Source: Sanguibacter gelidistatuariae (GTDB taxonomy: Bacteria > Actinomycetota > Actinomycetes > Actinomycetales > Cellulomonadaceae). From it: a stretch of 64,000 nt of DNA. Every line of letters starts with the position of its first letter. The stretch's first letter is position 1. The stretch covers positions 372,001 to 436,000 of the forward strand of contig NZ_FMYH01000001.1 of NCBI RefSeq assembly GCF_900096585.1, written 5' to 3'. The position numbers and the translations under genes were made by a program. The notes beneath the pieces were generated by a model. That model was given only the letters and a program-made list of their open reading frames with translations, had not been told where the DNA came from and did not search any database. This document shows positions 35,803-44,978 of the stretch, in pieces.

Positions 35803-37071
35803 CTAGTCCTGCGGGCGTGCCCGACGATCGGGCCGTCCAGCGAGCAACGGCGCGAGCGCCACGCCGAGGACCCCGGCGGCTACCCCCACCCCGAAGGCCA
35901 GCCGCAGCCCCGCGCCGTCGGCGATCATGCCGACGACCGGCGGCCCGGCGAAGCACCCGAAGCGCATGAACCAGCTGACGAAGGCGACCCCGGTGCCAGG
36001 CGCCAGCCCCGAGATCTCGTCCGCGGTCGTCGTCGCGAGCGGGATCATCACCGCAGCGCCGAACCCGGCCAGTGCGAAGCCGACGTACGCCATCGTCAGC
36101 GTGGGCCAGGCCATCGTCGCGCCGATCCCGATCACGACGAGGACCGACCCGAGCGCCGCCACAGCCCGCGGGCCGAACTGGTCCACCGCGCGGTCGGCGA
36201 CGAACCGGCCGATCAGCAGCGCGGTCATCATCGCCAGGAACGCACTCCCGGCGAGGGCCACCGGCGCGCCGAGGTCGTCGACCACGTAGACCGCACCCCA
36301 GGAGTTGCCGAGGTCCTCGACCATCGCACCGATGGTCGCGATCGCGCCCAGCCCGACGAGCCGCCCCAGCACCCGAGGCCGCCGCCAGAGCGCCACATCC
36401 CCGCCCGACGCCGCGCCCGCACCCAGATCACCCTCTCCGCCGTCCGACGCCTCCAGCTCGACCTCGCTGCGGTCCGAACCGGGAAGCATGAGGGGCGCCA
36501 CGAGCAGCGCGGCCACCACGACGACCACCGCGACGAGCGGCAGGTGGACGGTCAGCGGCAGCCCGGCAGCGGCCGCGAGAGACCCGGTGATCCCGCCCGC
36601 GACCGCCCCCACGCACCACACGCCGTGCAGGGCGTTGATGATCGAGCGGCCGTAGATCCGCTGTACCCGCAGGCCGTGGGCGTTGTCCCCGACATCGACG
36701 AGGGCGTCGAACACCCCTGTGACGAACATGAGCGCGACGAGCGCCCCCCACGATCCGGCGAAGCCGACCCCACTGAACACGACCGCCATCGTCATGGCCC
36801 CGGTCAGCGCGACCCGGCGTGATCCCCAGCGCGCGATCGCCCGCCCGGCGAAGAGCCCGCCGACGAGGGCGCCCAGCGGCGCTCCGGCGATCGCGGTGCC
36901 GAGCCCGGCCTTGGTGAGGTCGAGGGCGGACATGAGCTCGGGGTAGCGCGGGAGGAGGTTGGCGTAGATGAAGCCGTTGAGCGCAAACAAGACAGAGACG
37001 GCGAGGCGGGCCCGCCGGGCTTGGCGGGTCGGGCGGGTCGGGGCGACATCAAGGAGAGGACCGGAGAGCAT
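35803..37071 (-). CDS. MFS transporter
   Basis: A 422-aa major facilitator with about 12 hydrophobic helices. The loop 2-3 motif appears as GRAIARWGSRRVALTGA, and the second half repeats the pattern with GRFVADRAVDQFGPRAVAALG. It is closest by pattern to YbjJ/fucose-permease-like drug or sugar carriers; the substrate is unknown. A central polar loop (about 205-235) is Gly/Glu-rich. No strong Shine-Dalgarno is seen before the ATG at 37071. Confidence 0.85.
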   Translation of the reverse strand: MLSGPLLDVAPTRPTRQARRARLAVSVLFALNGFIYANLLPRYPELMSALDLTKAGLGTAIAGAPLGALVGGLFAGRAIARWGSRRVALTGAMTMAVVFSGVGFAGSWGALVALMFVTGVFDALVDVGDNAHGLRVQRIYGRSIINALHGVWCVGAVAGGITGSLAAAAGLPLTVHLPLVAVVVVVAALLVAPLMLPGSDRSEVELEASDGGEGDLGAGAASGGDVALWRRPRVLGRLVGLGAIATIGAMVEDLGNSWGAVYVVDDLGAPVALAGSAFLAMMTALLIGRFVADRAVDQFGPRAVAALGSVLVVIGIGATMAWPTLTMAYVGFALAGFGAAVMIPLATTTADEISGLAPGTGVAFVSWFMRFGCFAGPPVVGMIADGAGLRLAFGVGVAAGVLGVALAPLLAGRPDRRARPQD

Positions 37072-37166
37072 CGGCCCAGCCTAGGCCGAATTCCAACGAT
37101 GTAAACGTTCGATCCGGCGCGCCGAACTCGTGAATGACCCGGGTTCCCAGGCGAAAACTTGGCCTA

Positions 37167-37202
37167 GCTCACGAGCTCGGCGAACGGCTCACGAGCTCGG
37201 CG
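37167..37202. repeat. 20-bp-period direct repeat upstream of tRNA-Leu terminator
   Basis: GCTCACGAGCTCGGCG occurs at 37167-37182 and 37187-37202. Each copy contains the palindrome CGAGCTCG. It could be a pair of binding sites two helical turns apart, or a small duplication. Confidence 0.6.
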
Positions 37203-37300
37203 GACGTCCCACCTCGGGGGCAGGACGTCGCAAAGGTCCCCAAGCCGCCAACCCCTCACCAACCCCACACAGCACGCGGCGGCATACCCCCGGACGCACG

Positions 37301-37336
37301 AAAGGCCCCGATCGAGTTTCCTCGATCGGGGCCTTT
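37301..37336 (-). terminator. Terminator of tRNA-Leu
   Basis: AAAGGCCCCGATCGAG (37301-37316) with exact complement (37321-37336) and a TTTC loop, 29 bp past the tRNA 3' end, with a short run of T on the transcribed strand. Confidence 0.85.
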
Positions 37337-37365
37337 CAACACAACGACCCAACTTGCGGGTCTTG

Positions 37366-37448
37366 TGCGTGAGGGGGGACTTGAACCCCCACGCCCTTAC
37401 GGGCACTGGCACCTGAAGCCAGCGCGTCTGCCATTCCGCCACTCACGC
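37366..37448 (-). tRNA. tRNA-Leu (anticodon CAG)
   Basis: An 83-nt cloverleaf: acceptor GCGTGAG/CTCACGC, anticodon arm CTGGC-TTCAGGT-GCCAG, the long variable arm TGCCCGTAAGGGC expected for tRNA-Leu, and the T-arm with GGTTCAAGTCC. CCA is not encoded. Confidence 0.95.
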
Positions 37449-37631
37449 GCGACGTTGAACTTTACCACGCCTACGCTGCGCTTCTGTCCTCTGCTCCACC
37501 GATACCGTGATGTCTATACGATGGGGCAAGAGCTACTGCGAGTCGCGACCATCAACTCGGAAGCGACTGTAGTAATCATAGATGCGGTACGCGGTTGAAC
37601 AAACCACGCTGGTCAGACGGGAGGAGGTGCC

Positions 37632-38348
37632 ATGGGAGTCCTTGATCGCTTCGAGAAGAGTGTCGAGCGCGCGGTGAACAACACCTTCGCCCGGGTGTTC
37701 CGCAGCGAGCTCAAGCCCGTCGAGATGGCCAGCGCCCTGCGGCGCGAGGTCGACGACCGAGCCGCCGCCGTCGACCGCGACCGGACCGTGGTGCCCAACG
37801 AGTTCACCATCTCCCTCTCCGTGGACGACTTCGCCCAGGTCGAGGGATGGGGCGCGGAGGCCCTCGCCGACGAGCTCGCCACCAACGTCACCCAGTACGC
37901 CGGCACCCAGCACTACGCATTCGTCGGCCCGGTCACGGTGACCTTCGAAGAGGTCGAGGGGCTCGAGGTCGGCCGCTTCGACATCCGGTCCTCGACCGCG
38001 CGCGGCGCGGTCGCCCCGGCCACCTCGGCCGCACCCAGCTCACGCCACCCGCTCGTCGACATCGACGGCCAGCGCTACCTGCTCACCGGACCCGTCACGG
38101 TGATCGGGCGCGGGGCCGAGGCGGACATCGTCGTCGACGATCCCGGCGTATCGCGCCGCCACCTCGAGATCCGGGTCACCCCTGACGGTGTCGTGGCCAC
38201 TGACATGGGATCGACCAACGGCCTCTTCGTCGAGGGTCATCAGGTCCCGGCCGCGACCCTGCTCGACGGCAACTCCCTCACCATCGGACGAACCAGGATC
38301 ATGTTCTGGACCGGCGTCGCAGACGACTCTGCAAACGGGGATTGGTGA
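37632..38348 (+). CDS. fhaA: FHA-domain protein FhaA
   Basis: A 238-aa adaptor with an N-terminal DUF3662 domain (about 1-115, MGVLDRFEKSVERAVNNTFARVF) and a C-terminal FHA domain (about 140-225; VIGRGAEADIVVDDPGVSRRH, DMGSTNGLFVEG) that binds phosphothreonine. In mycobacteria FhaA binds the MviN pseudokinase and PknB and tunes peptidoglycan synthesis. GGGAGGAGG precedes the ATG. It is the first gene of the fhaA-fhaB-pstP-rodA-pbpA-pknA-pknB operon. Confidence 0.94.
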   Translation: MGVLDRFEKSVERAVNNTFARVFRSELKPVEMASALRREVDDRAAAVDRDRTVVPNEFTISLSVDDFAQVEGWGAEALADELATNVTQYAGTQHYAFVGPVTVTFEEVEGLEVGRFDIRSSTARGAVAPATSAAPSSRHPLVDIDGQRYLLTGPVTVIGRGAEADIVVDDPGVSRRHLEIRVTPDGVVATDMGSTNGLFVEGHQVPAATLLDGNSLTIGRTRIMFWTGVADDSANGDW

Positions 38349-38358
38349 CCTCCCCCGC

Positions 38359-38868
38359 ATGAGCGAACTGACGATGACCCTGCTGCGGCTGGGCTACCTG
38401 GTGCTGCTGTGGGTCTTCGTCTATTCCGTCGTGCGCGTGCTGCGCCGCGACCTCTACGGGACCCGTATCACCTCCCGCAAGGGCGGGGGGCGGGAGAAGC
38501 CGGCCCCGGCCAACGGTCCCGCGGCCCCTCGCACTGGCGCACCCGGCGCGCGCACCGCCCCCGCTCCCTCCCGGACCCGCCCGACCCGGCTGGTCGTCTC
38601 CGAAGGACCGCTGCGCGGGACGACCCTCCCGCTGTCGACGTCGGCGATCCTCATCGGCCGCGCTCCTAGCTGTACCCTCGTGCTCGACGACGACTATTCC
38701 TCCTCCCGTCATGCCAGGATCTTCCCGTCCGGCGACCAGTGGATCCTTGAGGATCTGGGGTCGACCAACGGCACGTTCATCGGAGCGCAACGAGTGACCA
38801 CGCCTACCCCGCTCGTCCCCGGAGTCCAGGTACGTATCGGGCAGAGCGTCGTCGAGCTGCAGAGGTAG
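38359..38868 (+). CDS. fhaB: FHA-domain membrane protein FhaB (FipA)
   Basis: A 169-aa protein: one N-terminal membrane helix (LLRLGYLVLLWVFVYSVVRVL), a basic Pro/Ala linker, then an FHA domain (about 85-165; LIGRAPSCTLVLDDDYSSSRHARI, LEDLGSTNGTFIG). In mycobacteria the orthologue links PknA/PstP signalling to FtsZ-FtsQ. It lies 10 bp after fhaA and 2 bp before pstP. Confidence 0.93.
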   Translation: MSELTMTLLRLGYLVLLWVFVYSVVRVLRRDLYGTRITSRKGGGREKPAPANGPAAPRTGAPGARTAPAPSRTRPTRLVVSEGPLRGTTLPLSTSAILIGRAPSCTLVLDDDYSSSRHARIFPSGDQWILEDLGSTNGTFIGAQRVTTPTPLVPGVQVRIGQSVVELQR

Positions 38869-38870
38869 TC

Positions 38871-40286
38871 ATGACCATCGCACTGCGGTATGCCGCACGC
38901 TCCGACGTCGGGCTCGTCAGGTCCAACAACCAGGATTCCGCCTATGCCGGTCCCCACCTGCTGCTCGTCGCGGACGGGATGGGCGGCCACGCCGGCGGCG
39001 ACATCGCCTCCTCGCTCACGGTCGCGTCCCTCGCTCCCCTCGACGGTGAGGCCTTCGGCTCGGGGGAGATCCTCGAGCGGCTCGAGCGAGCGATCGAGAC
39101 CGCCCGACTCGAGCTGGTGCGCCGGGCCCGCGAGGACTCCGAGCTCAGCGGCATGGGCACGACCGTCACCGCGTTGCTCCGCTCCGGGAACAAGCTGGCG
39201 ATGGCCCACATGGGCGACTCCCGGGCCTACGTGCTCCGCGCCGGCGTGCTGACCCAGGTCACCAAGGACCACACCTTCGTCCAGCACCTCGTCGACACGG
39301 GCAAGATCACCGCCGAGGAGGCCGAGCACCACCCCCAGCGGTCCGTGGTCATGCGGGTCCTGGGCGACTTCGACCTCGATCTCAACCCCGACCTGTCCGT
39401 ACGCGAGGCTCGCCCCGGTGATCGGTGGCTGCTCTGCTCGGACGGCCTGAGCGGCTTTGTCAGCCTGGCCACCCTCGAACGCACCCTCTCCGAGGTCGCC
39501 GACGTCGACGCGTGCGCCGAGCGGCTCGTCCAGCTCGCCCTGCGTGCCGGCGGCTCCGACAACATCACGTGCATCGTCGCCGACGTCCTCGACCTCGATG
39601 ACCTGCCCGACGGCGCAGGCCCGCACTCCGGCATCCAGGTCGTCGGCTCGGTGGCCGCGAGCCGGGACGACCCCACGGTGGCCGCCGACGGACCGGCCGC
39701 CCGCGCCGCCGCGCTGCTCGCCGAGGCTCGCGCGACGGTCGGCGCCCTCGCGGCTCCCGGCGCGCGCACCGTGACGGTCGCCGTCGACGAGCCACCCCTC
39801 ATCACCGCTCCCTCCACTGATGACGCGGCCGACGCGGCCGACGCCGAGGGCGACGTTCCCCTCGCGGCCCGCGACCGGCGTCGGGCAGCCAAGGAGGCCA
39901 AGCGGTCCGCCAAGGCCGGCAACAACAGCTCGATCACCGCCCCGGGCCTGGAGGAAGACTCCTCCGGGCACCGGTGGGTGTGGACGCTCGTGACGATCCT
40001 GGTCCTGGCGGCCCTGCTCGCCACAGGCGGGTTCTTCGCCTACCGCTGGACCCAGACGCAGTACTACGTCGGCGTCGAGAACGGTCAGGTCGCCATCTTC
40101 CGCGGGATCGCGCAGAGCGTCGGTCCCGTCGAGCTGTCCTCCGTCGTGGAGACCTCCGACCTGAGCACCGACGAGCTCGACACCTTCGTGACGGGCCAGC
40201 TCGACCGGACGATCCGCGCCACCTCTCTCGACGACGCACGGGCCAGGGTCGCCAACCTCGTCGCAGACGCAGGTGGCACCTCCTGA
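38871..40286 (+). CDS. pstP: PP2C-type Ser/Thr phosphatase PstP
   Basis: A 471-aa phosphatase that reverses PknA/PknB phosphorylation. The PP2C metal-site motifs are RSNNQDSAY, LLVADGMGGHAGG, MGDSRAYVLR and LLCSDGLSGFV, and SDNITCIVADV closes the catalytic domain (about 1-240). An Ala-rich linker, one membrane helix (WVWTLVTILVLAALLATGGFFAYRW, about 365-385) and a short extracellular domain follow. The stop overlaps the rodA ATG by one base. Confidence 0.94.
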   Translation: MTIALRYAARSDVGLVRSNNQDSAYAGPHLLLVADGMGGHAGGDIASSLTVASLAPLDGEAFGSGEILERLERAIETARLELVRRAREDSELSGMGTTVTALLRSGNKLAMAHMGDSRAYVLRAGVLTQVTKDHTFVQHLVDTGKITAEEAEHHPQRSVVMRVLGDFDLDLNPDLSVREARPGDRWLLCSDGLSGFVSLATLERTLSEVADVDACAERLVQLALRAGGSDNITCIVADVLDLDDLPDGAGPHSGIQVVGSVAASRDDPTVAADGPAARAAALLAEARATVGALAAPGARTVTVAVDEPPLITAPSTDDAADAADAEGDVPLAARDRRRAAKEAKRSAKAGNNSSITAPGLEEDSSGHRWVWTLVTILVLAALLATGGFFAYRWTQTQYYVGVENGQVAIFRGIAQSVGPVELSSVVETSDLSTDELDTFVTGQLDRTIRATSLDDARARVANLVADAGGTS

Positions 40287-41791
40287 TGGCAACGGTCGAG
40301 CCCGGCCGGGTTCGCAGCGGTCGGGCCAGCGAGCTTGGCCTTCTCGTCCTGGCCCTCACCCTCGGCGTGGGCGCGTACGCCCTGGTCGGCTTGGGCATGG
40401 AGGGGAGCCTCCCGGGGAACTTCTACGTGCTGACCTTCGGCATGGCCGCGCTCGGCTTCGGGCTGCACTTCGTCGTGCGGTGGCGCGCCCCCTACGCCGA
40501 CCCGGTGCTCGTGCCGATCGCCGTCGGGCTCAACGGGCTCGGCCTGGCGATGATCTACCGGCTCGACCTCGCGAGCCAGCAGCTCAAGGGCGACGACCCG
40601 GGGCTGGCGACCCGTCAGCTCGGGTGGACCGCGCTGGGCATCATCGCCGCGGGGATCGTAGTCTGGGTCCTGCGCGACCACCGCACCCTGCGCCGGTACA
40701 CCTACACCGCGATGATCGTCGGCCTCGTTCTTGTCCTGCTGCCGCTCGTCCCGGGCCTGGGAAAGCAGATCAACGGCGCCCGGATCTGGGTCGGGCTGGG
40801 CCCGTTCTCCCTCCAGCCGGCCGAGTTCGCAAAGATCGCCTTCGCGGTGTTCTTCGCCGGGTACCTGGTCACCAACCGGGACACGCTCACCCTCGCTGGG
40901 CGTAAAGTCCTTGGCCTGCAGCTGCCCCGGGTGCGTGATCTCGGGCCGATCATCGTCGTCTGGATCGCCTCGATCGCCGTGCTCGTCCTCGAGCGTGACC
41001 TCGGCACGTCGCTGCTGTTCTTCGGCCTGTTCGTGGCGATGCTCTACATCGCGACCGAGCGGATCAGCTGGGTGGTCATCGGTCTGACGCTCTTCGCCGC
41101 GGGGGCAGTCGCAGCCGCCACGTCCTTCGCGCATGTCCAGGGCCGCTTCAACGCTTGGCTCAACGCCTTCGACCCGGAGGTCTTCAACGCGCGGTTCGGC
41201 GGGTCCGGCCAGCTCGTGCGGGGCATGTTCGGCATGGCCAACGGCGGGCTGATGGGGACCGGCTGGGGCGAGGGACGCCCCGACCTGGTGCCCTACGCCT
41301 TCTCCGACTTCATCTTCGCCTCCCTCGGTGAAGAGCTCGGCCTGACCGGGATCATCGCGCTCCTCGTCATGTACCTCGTGCTTGTCGAGCGCGGCATGCG
41401 GATCGCGATCGGCACCCGGGACGGCTTCGGCAAGCTCCTCGCCGGTGGCCTGGCCTTCGTTGTGGCGTGGCAGTGCTTCGTCGTCGTGGGCGGCGTCACC
41501 CGGGTCATCCCGCTCACCGGCCTGACCCTGCCGTTCCTCGCCTACGGCGGCTCCTCGCTGCTGGCCAACTGGATCATCGTGGCGCTGCTCCTGCGGATCA
41601 GCGACAACGCCCGCCGTCCCACGCCGCTGCCGCTGCGCGGCGCGCCCGCCCAGAGCCCGCCTGCCAGCTCAGCCGATGCTGTCATGCCCGACGACGCGGA
41701 CTCGCTCCCCGAGGAGCACCTCACCCCCGGCGTCAGCCCCGGCGTCAGCCCCGGCGATGCCACCGAGATCATCAGGGCGGTAGACCAGTGA
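40286..41791 (+). CDS. rodA: SEDS-family peptidoglycan polymerase (FtsW/RodA)
   Basis: A 501-aa polytopic glycosyltransferase that polymerises lipid II together with the class B PBP encoded next. It has about 12 helices; SEDS landmarks are GKQINGARIWVGLGPFSLQPAEFAKI, LVLERDLGTSLLFFGLF, FSDFIFASLGEELG and TLPFLAYGGSSLLANW. The cytoplasmic C-terminus is Pro-rich with the duplication GVSPGVSPG. It overlaps pbpA by 4 nt (GTGA). Confidence 0.94.
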   Translation: MATVEPGRVRSGRASELGLLVLALTLGVGAYALVGLGMEGSLPGNFYVLTFGMAALGFGLHFVVRWRAPYADPVLVPIAVGLNGLGLAMIYRLDLASQQLKGDDPGLATRQLGWTALGIIAAGIVVWVLRDHRTLRRYTYTAMIVGLVLVLLPLVPGLGKQINGARIWVGLGPFSLQPAEFAKIAFAVFFAGYLVTNRDTLTLAGRKVLGLQLPRVRDLGPIIVVWIASIAVLVLERDLGTSLLFFGLFVAMLYIATERISWVVIGLTLFAAGAVAAATSFAHVQGRFNAWLNAFDPEVFNARFGGSGQLVRGMFGMANGGLMGTGWGEGRPDLVPYAFSDFIFASLGEELGLTGIIALLVMYLVLVERGMRIAIGTRDGFGKLLAGGLAFVVAWQCFVVVGGVTRVIPLTGLTLPFLAYGGSSLLANWIIVALLLRISDNARRPTPLPLRGAPAQSPPASSADAVMPDDADSLPEEHLTPGVSPGVSPGDATEIIRAVDQ

Positions 41792-43257
41792 ACGTCCCAC
41801 TTCGCCGGGTCGCGATGGTCATGCTCGCGATGTTCCTCGTCCTCATGGTCTCCAGCACCTGGATCCAGTTCGTCACCGCTCCCCAGCTCAACGCAGACCC
41901 GCGCAACGTGCGCACCCTGTACCGAGAGTTCGGGACGAACCGCGGACCGATCCTCGTGGCCGGGGAACCGGTCGCCGAGTCCGTCCCGGTCGAGGACGCC
42001 TACGGCTATCAGCGGGTCTACCCCCAGGGTGAGCTCTACGCCGCCGTGACCGGGTACTACTCCGTCATCTACGGCCGGACCGGGATCGAGCGCTATGCCA
42101 ACGAGTACCTCAACGGCAGCTCGAACTCGCTGTGGTGGAACCGCCTGCAGAACCTCATCTCGGGCGTGGACCCGCAGGGGTCGGCCGTCGAGCTGACGAT
42201 CGACCCGGCCGCGCAGCAGGCCGCCTGGGACGCCCTGGGTGACCAGCGCGGCGCGGTCGTCGCGCTCAACCCCAAGACGGGGGAGATCCTCGCGATGGTG
42301 TCCAAGCCCAGCTTCGACCCCAACACCCTGGCCTCCCACGCCATCAGCGAGGTCAAAGCCACCTACCAGGCGCTCAACGCCGCCGAGGGCGCCCCACTGA
42401 TCAACAAGACCATCGCGGGGAACCTCTACCCGCCCGGGTCGACCTTCAAGCTCGTGACCGCGGCGACCGCCCTCGAAGCCGGGACCGTGACCCCCGAGAC
42501 CGAGATCCCGGCGCCCGACCAGCTCCAGCTGCCGTTGTCGTCCTCCACGCTCAACAACTTCGGTGGGGCGTCCTGCTCGCCGACTCAGGCCATGACGCTC
42601 GCCGACGCGCTGCGGATCTCCTGCAACACCGCCTTCGCCCAGCTGGGCATCGACGTCGGCGCGCCCGCCCTCGGGGCGCAGGCGGACGCCTTCGGCTTCG
42701 GAGAGAAGCTGTCGATCCCGATGCCGGTCACCCCGAGCTCCTTCCCCATCGAGATCGACGGCAAGCCGCTGGACGGCGCGCAGACCGCCCTCTCGGCCAT
42801 CGGGCAGCTCGACGTCCGGGTCACCCCGCTGCAGGTCGCGCTCGTCTCCGCCGCGATCGCCAACGACGGCAAGCTGATGACCCCGTACCTCATCAAGCAG
42901 GTGCGCACCCCGGACCTGTCCGTCGCGTTCTCAGCCGACCCATCCGTCCTGTCCACGCCGATCGACACGCAGACCGCGCACGACCTGCGAGACATGATGA
43001 TCGGCGTCGTGCAGTCCGGGACCGGGACGTCCGCGCAGATCTCCGGCGTCCAGGTGGCCGGCAAGTCCGGGACCGCGGAGACCGTCAAGGGCGCCGCCCC
43101 GCACGCCTGGTTCACCGCCTTCGCCCCCGCGAACGATCCTCAGGTGGTCGTCGCGGTCATCCTCGAGAACGGCGGCGACGCCGGCAGCGAGGCCACCGGT
43201 GGCCGGGTCGCCGCACCCATCGCCCGCGCAGTCATGGAAGCGGTGATCAACAAGTGA
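41788..43257 (+). CDS. pbpA: Penicillin-binding protein 2 / class B transpeptidase PbpA
   Basis: A 489-aa DD-transpeptidase that crosslinks peptidoglycan. One N-terminal anchor helix (VAMVMLAMFLVLMVSSTW), a dimerisation region, then the transpeptidase with the active-site STFK (YPPGSTFKLV), SCN (RISCNTAFAQL) and KSGTAE motifs in order. It is the partner of the SEDS protein encoded upstream. Starts with GTG overlapping the rodA stop, and its own stop overlaps the pknA GTG. Confidence 0.95.
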   Translation: MNVPLRRVAMVMLAMFLVLMVSSTWIQFVTAPQLNADPRNVRTLYREFGTNRGPILVAGEPVAESVPVEDAYGYQRVYPQGELYAAVTGYYSVIYGRTGIERYANEYLNGSSNSLWWNRLQNLISGVDPQGSAVELTIDPAAQQAAWDALGDQRGAVVALNPKTGEILAMVSKPSFDPNTLASHAISEVKATYQALNAAEGAPLINKTIAGNLYPPGSTFKLVTAATALEAGTVTPETEIPAPDQLQLPLSSSTLNNFGGASCSPTQAMTLADALRISCNTAFAQLGIDVGAPALGAQADAFGFGEKLSIPMPVTPSSFPIEIDGKPLDGAQTALSAIGQLDVRVTPLQVALVSAAIANDGKLMTPYLIKQVRTPDLSVAFSADPSVLSTPIDTQTAHDLRDMMIGVVQSGTGTSAQISGVQVAGKSGTAETVKGAAPHAWFTAFAPANDPQVVVAVILENGGDAGSEATGGRVAAPIARAVMEAVINK

Positions 43258-44978
43258 AGCCCGCAGCAGGGATGGCTCTCGGCGGTCGCTACCGCCTCGT
43301 CCGACTGATCGCCGTCGGCGGTATGGGTGAGGTCTGGGTCGCGCACGACGAGTCCCTCGCCCGAGACGTCGCCGTGAAGGTCCTCAAGGAGGAGTTCGCC
43401 GGCAACGCCGACTTCCTCGACCGCCTGCGCACCGAGGCCCGCAACAGCGCCGCACTGTCGCACTCCAACATCGCCCAGCTCTACGACTACGGAGAGCAGC
43501 AGGGATCGGGCTACCTCGTCATGGAGCTCGTCCAGGGCGAGCCCATGTCCGACCTCCTCGAGCGCGAACCGGTTCTGCCGGTCCTACGGCTGCTGTCGAT
43601 CCTGTCGCAGACCGCCCGTGCGCTGCATGCCGCGCACGTCGCCGGCGTGGTGCACCGGGACGTCAAGCCCGGCAACATCCTGCTCGAGCGCAGCGGCGAC
43701 GTGAAGATCACCGACTTCGGGGTGTCCCTGGCCGCCAACCAGGTGCCGATGACCGCCGCCGGCATGGTCATGGGCACCGCGCAGTACCTGTCCCCCGAGC
43801 AGGCGATCGGCAAGGCCGCCACCGGCGCCTCCGACATCTACGCCCTCGGGATCGTGGCCTACGAGTCGATCCTGGGGAACCGCCCGTTCACCGGGGCGAC
43901 GCCGGTGGACATCGCCGTCGCACATGTCAACGAGTCCGTCCCACCGCTCCCGGCCACGATCCATGCCGGATTCGCCGACCTCATCATGCGGATGCTCGAG
44001 AAGGATCCGCTCGACCGTCCGCGCAGCGGCGCGATCCTGGCCCGCAACTTCGACCTGCTGGCCCAGGAGATCGCCGCCGACCCCTGGGGCAGCGGCCTGC
44101 GCCGGCGCAGCGACGACCCGCGGGCCGGACGGCACGGCAGCCGAGCGCCCCTGACCGGCAACGACGTCGACGCACTGACCGGCCCCGCCCCCCGACGGGC
44201 CCGACCTGCCCCCTCTGACGCAGCGAGCAATGTCCCCGACGGCGCTGCTCGGCGCGACGGCGTCCGGCAGGCCGACGAACCCTCGACAACGACCCGCGCA
44301 AGCGCCCGGATCGCCGCCGAGCGGGGGTCCACCGCTGGGCAGATCTCGACCCCCGGGCAGGGGTCGCTCGCCGAGGGCGAGGGACAGACCCGGGCCGGGC
44401 ACCGCGCCGTCGGGCAGGCTGGTTGGCCTGTCGACATGCCCGGGATGACCGGGCCCGGCCTGCGTGACGAGGCGAGCATCGCCACCCCTGCATCGCCCCT
44501 GCGCGCCATCCCGCCGCGCGGGAGTGCGGGCCAGGCCCGTACCCGGTCGTCCGTGCACGGAGCCGGCCGCCCTGCCCCCGCTCGATCCGGTACGCAGCGG
44601 CCGCGCCAGGGGTCCCCGGCCCGGTCCCCCGACGGCGCCAGGCCGACAGAGAGGCCGGCCGTGAGGTCCACCTCGAGATCGCCGGCACAGGCCCGGCCTG
44701 TGCCCAAGCGGACCTCTACGACCACCGGTCTGCGGATCGGCAAGCTCGGCTGGCCGACCCTCGCGCTCATCCTCCTGGTGCTCATCGTCATCATCGCCAC
44801 GATCGTCAAGGCGATCGGCGACGACAGTCCACCAGACTCCGCTCGGGCAGCCACTGCCCAAACCGGATCGCTTTCAGTACAATTCACCAGCGTGGCTGAC
44901 TTGGATGCGATGATCGTCCAAGTGCCGGAGTCGAATCCCTCGATCCCGGCACCACCAACAACACTTAAGGACACGTAG
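43254..44978 (+). CDS. pknA: Membrane Ser/Thr protein kinase PknA
   Basis: A 574-aa Hanks-type kinase. Kinase domain about 12-270: glycine loop LIAVGGMGEVWV, K42 in AVKVL, catalytic loop HRDVKPGN, DFGVS and the activation segment GTAQYLSPEQA. A 220-residue low-complexity Arg/Pro/Ala region follows, then one membrane helix (LALILLVLIVIIATIVKAIG, about 502-521) and a 50-residue extracellular tail without PASTA repeats. GTG start overlaps pbpA; its TAG overlaps the pknB GTG. Confidence 0.93.
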   Translation: MKPAAGMALGGRYRLVRLIAVGGMGEVWVAHDESLARDVAVKVLKEEFAGNADFLDRLRTEARNSAALSHSNIAQLYDYGEQQGSGYLVMELVQGEPMSDLLEREPVLPVLRLLSILSQTARALHAAHVAGVVHRDVKPGNILLERSGDVKITDFGVSLAANQVPMTAAGMVMGTAQYLSPEQAIGKAATGASDIYALGIVAYESILGNRPFTGATPVDIAVAHVNESVPPLPATIHAGFADLIMRMLEKDPLDRPRSGAILARNFDLLAQEIAADPWGSGLRRRSDDPRAGRHGSRAPLTGNDVDALTGPAPRRARPAPSDAASNVPDGAARRDGVRQADEPSTTTRASARIAAERGSTAGQISTPGQGSLAEGEGQTRAGHRAVGQAGWPVDMPGMTGPGLRDEASIATPASPLRAIPPRGSAGQARTRSSVHGAGRPAPARSGTQRPRQGSPARSPDGARPTERPAVRSTSRSPAQARPVPKRTSTTTGLRIGKLGWPTLALILLVLIVIIATIVKAIGDDSPPDSARAATAQTGSLSVQFTSVADLDAMIVQVPESNPSIPAPPTTLKDT

